DNA of 64,000 nucleotides from Streptomyces sp. NBC_01429 (GTDB lineage: Bacteria > Actinomycetota > Actinomycetes > Streptomycetales > Streptomycetaceae), in contig NZ_CP109599.1 of assembly GCF_036231945.1 (NCBI RefSeq), positions 7,219,501 through 7,283,500 of the forward strand, given 5' to 3'. The notes under the pieces are model-generated. The model did no database searches and was not told the DNA's origin. It worked only from the letters and a program-made list of their open reading frames with translations. The number at the start of each line of letters is the position of its first letter. The stretch's first letter is position 1. Below are positions 59,206 to 64,000 of this stretch, piece by piece. A program made the translations under genes and the position numbers.

Positions 59206-59221
59206 TCTACAGTGTTGTAGA
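59206..59221. promoter_or_regulatory. BlaI-type operator at the BlaI promoter
   Basis: TCTACAGTGTTGTAGA, 6-bp arms TCTACA/TGTAGA. Located about 90 bases before the BlaI start and about 80 bases before the divergent TerD gene; fits autoregulation and could also affect TerD. Confidence 0.75.
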
Positions 59222-59299
59222 TTTGAGATCGTGTCATAAGGCACGAGGCGCGTCGGGGCGTCCGGCGTGCCCGGTTTGGGACGGACGGAAGGAAACAAC

Positions 59300-59875
59300 A
59301 TGGGTGTGAGCCTCGCCAAGGGCGGCAACGTCTCGCTGAGCAAGGAGGCTCCCGGTCTGACCGCCGTACTGGTGGCTCTCGGCTGGGACGTGCGGACCAC
59401 CACCGGGGCCGACCACGACCTGGATGCCAGCGCCCTGCTGTGCGACGGCTCCGGCAAGGTCGCCTCGGACCAGCACTTCGTCTTCTACAACAACCTCCGG
59501 AGCCCGGACGGTTCGGTCGAGCACACCGGCGACAACCTGACCGGCGAGGGCGAGGGCGACGACGAGATCGTCAAGGTCGACCTGTCCGCCGTCCCCGCCG
59601 AGATCTCCAAGATCGTCTTCCCGGTGTCGATCCACGACGCCGAGTCGCGCGGCCAGAGCTTCGGCCAGGTCCGCAACGCCTATATCCGCGTGGTCAACCA
59701 GTCGGGCGGCGCCGAGCTGGCCCGTTACGACCTGAGCGAGGACGCCTCCACCGAGACCGCGATGGTCTTCGGCGAGCTGTACCGCAACGGGGCGGAGTGG
59801 AAGTTCCGCGCCATCGGCCAGGGGTACGCCTCCGGTCTCGCCGGCATCGCGTCCGACTACGGCGTCAACGTCTGA
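59300..59875 (+). CDS. terD: TerD-family protein (1)
   Basis: 191 aa, whole length TerD domain: [31 protein letters not shown], calcium-binding [53 protein letters not shown]. TerD proteins bind calcium and are tied to tellurite/stress resistance and, in Streptomyces, to differentiation. GGAAGGA precedes ATG 59300. First of a TerD-TerD-TerB run. Confidence 0.93.
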   Translation: MGVSLAKGGNVSLSKEAPGLTAVLVALGWDVRTTTGADHDLDASALLCDGSGKVASDQHFVFYNNLRSPDGSVEHTGDNLTGEGEGDDEIVKVDLSAVPAEISKIVFPVSIHDAESRGQSFGQVRNAYIRVVNQSGGAELARYDLSEDASTETAMVFGELYRNGAEWKFRAIGQGYASGLAGIASDYGVNV

Positions 59876-59945
59876 CACCCGTATCCGACCCCTGAGTCCG
59901 GCAGCGGCGTCGAGGCCGGGCCGGTACAACCTCCAGGAGCGAACG

Positions 59946-60524
59946 ATGAGCGTCAATCTTGCCAAGGGCCAGCAGATCAGCCTGACCAAGTCCGGCGGGG
60001 GTGAACTCACCGTCGTCCGCATGGGTCTGGGCTGGCAGGCCGCGCGCAAGGGGTTCTTCGCCCGTATGACCGCCCGTGAGATCGACCTGGACGCCTCGGC
60101 GCTGCTCTTCGCCGGCAAGGAAGCCGTCGATGTCGTCTTCTTCCAGCACCTGACCAGCGACGACGGTTCGGTGCAGCACACCGGTGACAACCGGGTCGGC
60201 GGCGCGGGCCAGGGCGGTGACGACGAGTCGATCGTCGTGGACCTCCAGCGTGTGCCCGTCCACGTCGACCAGATCGTCTTCACGGTGAACTCGTTCACGG
60301 GCCAGACCTTCGAAGAGGTGCAGAACGCCTTCTGCCGTCTGGTCGACGAGACCACCGGCCAGGAGCTGGCCCGCTACACGCTCGACGGCGGTGGCCGCTA
60401 CACGGCGCAGATCATGGCCAAGGTCTACCGGTCGGGCGGTGGCTGGCAGATGTCCGCCATCGGCAGCCCCGCCGAGGGACGCACCTTCCAGGACCTGATG
60501 CCCGCGGTCACCCCGCACCTCTGA
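59946..60524 (+). CDS. TerD-family protein (2)
   Basis: 192 aa TerD domain: [88 protein letters not shown] precedes the ATG. It lies 70 bases after the first TerD gene and is probably co-transcribed. A hairpin follows. Confidence 0.93.
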   Translation: MSVNLAKGQQISLTKSGGGELTVVRMGLGWQAARKGFFARMTAREIDLDASALLFAGKEAVDVVFFQHLTSDDGSVQHTGDNRVGGAGQGGDDESIVVDLQRVPVHVDQIVFTVNSFTGQTFEEVQNAFCRLVDETTGQELARYTLDGGGRYTAQIMAKVYRSGGGWQMSAIGSPAEGRTFQDLMPAVTPHL

Positions 60525-60565
60525 AGCCCTTCCGGTAGAGCCCTTCCGGCACGAGAACTTCCGGA

Positions 60566-60602
60566 CCGGCCTGCCGCTCCCGGTCAGGGAGCGGCAGGCC
60601 GG
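60566..60602 (+). terminator. Hairpin between the second TerD gene and the TerB gene
   Basis: CCGGCCTGCCGCTCCC (60566-60581), loop GGTCA, GGGAGCGGCAGGCCGG (60587-60602): a perfect 16-bp stem. Confidence 0.75.
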
Positions 60603-60646
60603 CCGGTCGTCCATCCATCGCTGAACCACTATTCAGGAGATTTCAC

Positions 60647-61102
60647 GTGGCCCTGTGGGACCGCATCAAGGATTCGGCCTCGTCGATGCAGACGCAGCTG
60701 AACGCGAAGAAGAACGACCTCAAGAGCGGCGCGTTCCGTGACGCGAGCATGGCCATGTGCGCCCTGGTCGCCGCCGCCGACGGGTCCATCGACGCGTCGG
60801 AGCGGCAGCGCGTCGCCGCGCTGATCATGACCAACGATGTGCTCCAGAACTTCCCCGCCGAGGATCTCCAGACGCGGTTCAACGACTACTGCCAGAAGCT
60901 GACGGCCGACTTCGACTTCGGCAAGGTCGCCATCCTCCAGACCATCGGCAAGGTCGCGAAGAAGCCCACCGAGGCCCGCGCGGTCATCCAGATCGGCATC
61001 GTCATCGGCGGCGCCGACGGCGACTTCGACGCGAGCGAGCGCGCGGTCGTGCGCGAGGCGTGCTTCGCGGTCGGTATCGCGCCGAGCGAGTTCGACCTCT
61101 GA
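60647..61102 (+). CDS. TerB-family protein
   Basis: 151 aa, TerB helical domain: ASMAMCALVAAADGSIDASERQRVAALIMTNDVLQNF and its inexact repeat VIQIGIVIGGADGDFDASERAVVREACFAVGI, each with acidic metal-binding loops (AADGSIDASE, GADGDFDASE). CAGGAGA precedes GTG 60647. Associates with TerD proteins in the family's stress system. Confidence 0.92.
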   Translation: MALWDRIKDSASSMQTQLNAKKNDLKSGAFRDASMAMCALVAAADGSIDASERQRVAALIMTNDVLQNFPAEDLQTRFNDYCQKLTADFDFGKVAILQTIGKVAKKPTEARAVIQIGIVIGGADGDFDASERAVVREACFAVGIAPSEFDL

Positions 61103-61177
61103 CAACCGGGCCGGGGACGTGCCGGCGTGCCGCGCGCACGCCCGCACGGCTCCGGCCGTTTCGGCGGCCGGCGGGTT

Positions 61178-62098
61178 TCAGCGGCCGGCGGCGCGCCGGC
61201 CCCAGGACGTGCCCGCCAGGACCAGTACGGCGCCGAGCAGCCCGGCCGCGCCCAGCCGCTCGCCGCCGAGCGTGATCCCGACCGCGGCCGCCCACAGCGG
61301 TTCCGTACCGAGCAGCAGACTGACCCGCGACGGCGAGGTGCGGCGGACCGCCCACATCTGGACAGCGAACGCGGCCAGCGTGCAGAACACCGACAGGAAG
61401 AGCAGCGCCGCCCACTCCCGGGCCCCGAACCCGGCGGCCACCGTCCACGGCGCCGGTCCGCTGCCGGGCAGCGCGGCCAGCACCGCGAACACCGCGACGG
61501 CGCCGCCGAGCTGCACGGTCGTCAGCGACAGCGAGTCCGCGCCCCGCACGGCCCGGCTCCGGGACATGGCCAGCACATGCGCGGTACGGGCCAGCGCGGC
61601 CAGCAGCATCAGCAGATCGCCCACCGACGGCGTGGTGAATCCGCCGCTCTGGGTCAGCAGCACCACGCCCGCGACCGACAGCCCGGCCGCGGCGACGAAC
61701 GAGGCGGGCGGCCTGACCCGGGTGACGGCGGCCTCGGCGAGCGGGGTGAAGATCATGGTGAGGCTGATGATCAGCCCGGCATTGGTCGCCGATGTGTGCA
61801 CGACACCGTACGTCTCCAGCAGGAAGATCCCGCTCAGCACCAGCCCGAGCGCCCCGGCGCCCCGCCACTGCGCCGCGCTGAGCGCCCGCAGCCCGCGCCA
61901 CCCGGCGACCACCAGCACGGGCAGCACCACCGCGAAGCGCAGCACGAGCACGGCGAGCACCGTCGTGCCCGTGGTGATGCCCTTCGCGGTCAGATAGCTG
62001 GCGCCCCACACCACGGCGACCAGCAGGACCGGCAGATCGGTCGCCCAGGCCCGGCGCGGCGCGGGCAGGGACACGGAGGAGGCGGCGAGCGACGACAT
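61178..62098 (-). CDS. EamA/DMT-family transporter
   Basis: 306 aa with ten predicted membrane segments and two EamA repeats (first from LPVLLVAVVWGASYLTAKGIT; second from PSVGDLLMLLAALARTAHVLAMS to GTEPLWAAAVGITLGGERLGAAGLLGAVLVLAG). Probably an amino acid or metabolite exporter. ATG 62098 with GGAGA ten bases upstream; the frame is open to 62170. Confidence 0.9.
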   Translation of the reverse strand: MSSLAASSVSLPAPRRAWATDLPVLLVAVVWGASYLTAKGITTGTTVLAVLVLRFAVVLPVLVVAGWRGLRALSAAQWRGAGALGLVLSGIFLLETYGVVHTSATNAGLIISLTMIFTPLAEAAVTRVRPPASFVAAAGLSVAGVVLLTQSGGFTTPSVGDLLMLLAALARTAHVLAMSRSRAVRGADSLSLTTVQLGGAVAVFAVLAALPGSGPAPWTVAAGFGAREWAALLFLSVFCTLAAFAVQMWAVRRTSPSRVSLLLGTEPLWAAAVGITLGGERLGAAGLLGAVLVLAGTSWGRRAAGR

Positions 62099-62221
62099 CG
62101 GGGACGGTCTCCAGCGGGTGCGAGGGGCACGGGGCTGCGGAGACGGCGGCGGCTCGCGCGGAGCGATCACCGTACCCGCGTTCGCTCCGGCCGGGAAGTG
62201 GAGGGACCGGCGGACCGCCGC

Positions 62222-63109
62222 TCAGCGGCCCCCCGCGTCCCCCCGCGCCCCCTGGGCGCCGTCCCCCTCGACGAGCCGCCGCCCCAGGCGCAGCCGGGTG
62301 CGGTGGTCGTGGTACAGACGCCCCACCAGCGCCCCGCCGTACACGACGAAGCCCACGCCGACGAGCCAGGACTGGAGCACCAGCACCGTCCCGAAGGGCC
62401 CGTAGGTGACGGCGTTGGAGGCGATCAGCGGGGAGAAGACGACCCGGGAGAAGAACCGCAGGCCGAGCAGGCCCAGCGCGATCGCCACCGCCCCCGGCAG
62501 CAGGGGCCGCCAGCGGACCCGGCCCGCGAGCAGCAGGTGCTGGGACCACCAGAAGAAGAGGAACGTCCCGACCAGATCGCCCACCGTGGCGAGCACCAGC
62601 GCGACCGGGGAGTCGGACGTGACCGGCGTGTTGACGAAGATGAGCAGGAAGACGACGAGGACCGCGAGCCACAGCACATGGCGCCACATGGTGTGCCAGC
62701 GGGCCGTCGGCAGCTCCCAGACCCGCTCGTAACCCGTCTGCACCGCGCCCCCGAACGTCAGACCGAACGCGGCGAGCGCGGCGAGACCCAGCGCCGTGGT
62801 CCGCTGCAACGCCTGCCCCGGTCTGCCGAACAGCTGCTGGATCTCCTCCTGCGACGCCCCGGACACCCCCAGCCCCTGCCCCAGCCAGCGGGCGAAGCCG
62901 TGGCCGCTCGCGGGGTCCGCCGCCGCGACGAGGATCAGCAGGGGCACCAGCGTCAGAAAACCGAGCGCGGCGAAGCTCATGGCCCGGTGCATCAGCTCCA
63001 TGTCGCGCCCGCGGTTCCAGGTGAGCACGGCGGGCGCGGCCAGGGCCTGGTGGAACAGGCTCCGCAGCCGCTGCCCGGTCCCCGGCGTACCGAAACGCTT
63101 TCGGGTCAT
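62222..63109 (-). CDS. YihY/virulence factor BrkB family membrane protein
   Basis: 295 aa with six predicted membrane segments: AALGFLTLVPLLILVAAA; ALGLAALAAFGLTFGGAVQTGYERVWEL; VLWLAVLVVFLLIFVNT; and YGPFGTVLVLQSWLVGVGFVVYGGALVG near the end. The length fits the family. The function of the family is not established. Confidence 0.88.
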   Translation of the reverse strand: MTRKRFGTPGTGQRLRSLFHQALAAPAVLTWNRGRDMELMHRAMSFAALGFLTLVPLLILVAAADPASGHGFARWLGQGLGVSGASQEEIQQLFGRPGQALQRTTALGLAALAAFGLTFGGAVQTGYERVWELPTARWHTMWRHVLWLAVLVVFLLIFVNTPVTSDSPVALVLATVGDLVGTFLFFWWSQHLLLAGRVRWRPLLPGAVAIALGLLGLRFFSRVVFSPLIASNAVTYGPFGTVLVLQSWLVGVGFVVYGGALVGRLYHDHRTRLRLGRRLVEGDGAQGARGDAGGR

Positions 63110-63195
63110 GTCTCGTCTACTACCCCGCGGGGACCCCGCGTCCCGGGAACGGCCCCCGGATGGGCGTGCCGCCGGACGTGCCGCGGCTCACCGGC

Positions 63196-63945
63196 TCACG
63201 CGGGCCCCGTCAGCTCCCAGACCCGCTCGGCGCGCAGCGGCCCCCCGCGCGCCAGCAGGCTCCCGTGGTCGACGGCGAGCGGCGCGAGCTGCGAGGCGTA
63301 ACAGAGCACCGCCGCGCGCTTGGCCGCCCACTGGCGGTCCGTGAGGACCGCGTCGTGGGCGATACGGGTACGGAAGCGGCCCGCGATCTCCCGGTACGCC
63401 ACCCCGAAGTCCTTGTTCTCCAGCAGGGCGGCGTCCGTCCCGGCCGTGCCCCACTCCGGCAGATGGCCCGTGTAGGGCAGATCGGCGTAGACGAGGGGCA
63501 GCGGCCTGCCGAGCTTCTCCAGGACGGCCAGCGCGCGGTCGCGGACCTTCGCGTGGTCGGGCTGGTTGGTGGCCAGCGGGATCAGCACACGGGCGGCCGG
63601 ATCGAGGTCCGCCAGAAAGGCGTCGATCTCGTCCGGCGCGCCGTCGCTCCCGTACCCGTAGGGGCCGTCGGGATGGGCCAGGACGACCCGCTCCACACCG
63701 AGCACCGCACAGGCCCGCGCGTCCTCGGCGAGGCGGGCGAGGTGCGCCTCCCCGGCGGAGGAGAACCCGCAGGTGCGGTCCCACCAGGAGACCTCGTGTC
63801 CCGGAGCGGGCGCGCCGCCGTGGACGGTCACCACGGTGACCGGGGAGTCCAGCGCCGGGATCAGTCCCGCCAGCGAGAGCGCGGCGTCGTCGAAGTGCGG
63901 GGAGATGATCACGGTCGCTGCCGGTGCGGGGGGTGGCGTGGTCAT
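63196..63945 (-). CDS. PIG-L family deacetylase
   Basis: 249 aa. Metal-binding motif VIISPHFDDAALSLAGLI near residue 15 (PHxDD with Phe), followed by VTVVTVHGG; the third ligand region is LATNQPDHAKVRDRALAVLEKLG. Members remove acetyl groups from N-acetylglucosaminyl compounds (mycothiol synthesis, glycopeptide tailoring). AGGAG precedes ATG 63945. The right edge of the window (63946-64000) holds only its upstream sequence. Confidence 0.88.
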   Translation of the reverse strand: MTTPPPAPAATVIISPHFDDAALSLAGLIPALDSPVTVVTVHGGAPAPGHEVSWWDRTCGFSSAGEAHLARLAEDARACAVLGVERVVLAHPDGPYGYGSDGAPDEIDAFLADLDPAARVLIPLATNQPDHAKVRDRALAVLEKLGRPLPLVYADLPYTGHLPEWGTAGTDAALLENKDFGVAYREIAGRFRTRIAHDAVLTDRQWAAKRAAVLCYASQLAPLAVDHGSLLARGGPLRAERVWELTGPA

Positions 63946-64000
63946 ACGGAGTCGCTCCTGTCGTTCGCGGTCGTACGGGGACGGGGGCCGGCGAACCGCA

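Noticed and set aside
1-64000. tRNA, rRNA, CRISPR arrays, attachment sites and insertion sequences
   Set aside because: Looked for by eye on both strands; no cloverleaf or TTCGA-arm patterns in gaps, no regularly spaced repeats and no transposase or integrase frames were found.

Overview
The window is chromosomal DNA of a Streptomyces or very close relative. Support: very high GC with strongly GC-biased third positions, GTG/TTG starts, Streptomyces-type gene families (class III lanthipeptide ram operon, CebR-type cellulase operators, TerD/TerB genes, SCO-type methyltransferase) and a SapB precursor almost identical to the one recalled from S. coelicolor. No rRNA, tRNA, CRISPR array, insertion sequence or prophage was seen.

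Layout. (1) 1-3.7 kb: partial 2-hydroxyacid dehydrogenase and DeoR regulator, divergent from an FGGY kinase plus histidine phosphatase, probably a small polyol/sugar-acid module. (2) 3.7-5.1 kb: a small secreted protein and a secreted trypsin-like protease. (3) 5.1-25.8 kb: a large carbohydrate locus. It holds two LacI-family regulators, two complete ABC sugar importers, a GH36 alpha-galactosidase, a GH43 enzyme, a GH39-like enzyme with carbohydrate-binding modules, a GH30 endo-galactanase-like enzyme with a ricin-type lectin domain, a GH42 beta-galactosidase and a decayed GH2 remnant. The set fits use of plant type II arabinogalactan (arabinogalactan protein, gum arabic): secreted enzymes trim the polymer, the two importers take up oligosaccharides, and GH36/GH42 finish them in the cytoplasm. 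Palindromic operators sit at the regulator/target junctions. (4) 25.9-29.8 kb: XRE/DUF2975 pair, SMP-30 lactonase, SDR/TetR pair, PspAB. (5) 29.9-30.8 kb: HtpX protease gene with an apparent frameshift.

(6) 31.1-38.6 kb: ramC-ramS-ramA-ramB operon with convergent ramR. It makes and exports the SapB lanthipeptide surfactant used for aerial growth; ramS is a 42-codon gene. (7) 38.8-45.2 kb: cellulase cluster (GH6, GH5, GH48, all with CBM2), with two CebR-type operators between the divergent transcripts. (8) 45.5-50.6 kb: M4 metalloprotease, glutathionyl-hydroquinone reductase-like protein, MFS transporter, a hypothetical protein. (9) 50.6-56 kb: ECF-like sigma factor, SAM methyltransferase, voltage-gated-type ion channel, two overlapping CNNM/CorC-type membrane proteins. 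(10) 56.1-61.1 kb: LCP cell-wall ligase, BlaI/M56 pair with dyads at both the blaI and LCP promoters, then two TerD and one TerB proteins. (11) 61.2-64 kb: EamA transporter, YihY/BrkB protein, PIG-L deacetylase.

Main points of interest: the arabinogalactan locus and a deletion scar that truncated two convergent glycosidase genes; a leaderless LacI gene with an operator inside its first codons; a SapB variant with one core substitution and a ramR with two TTA codons; and BlaI-type operators linking an LCP ligase to a BlaI/M56 pair.
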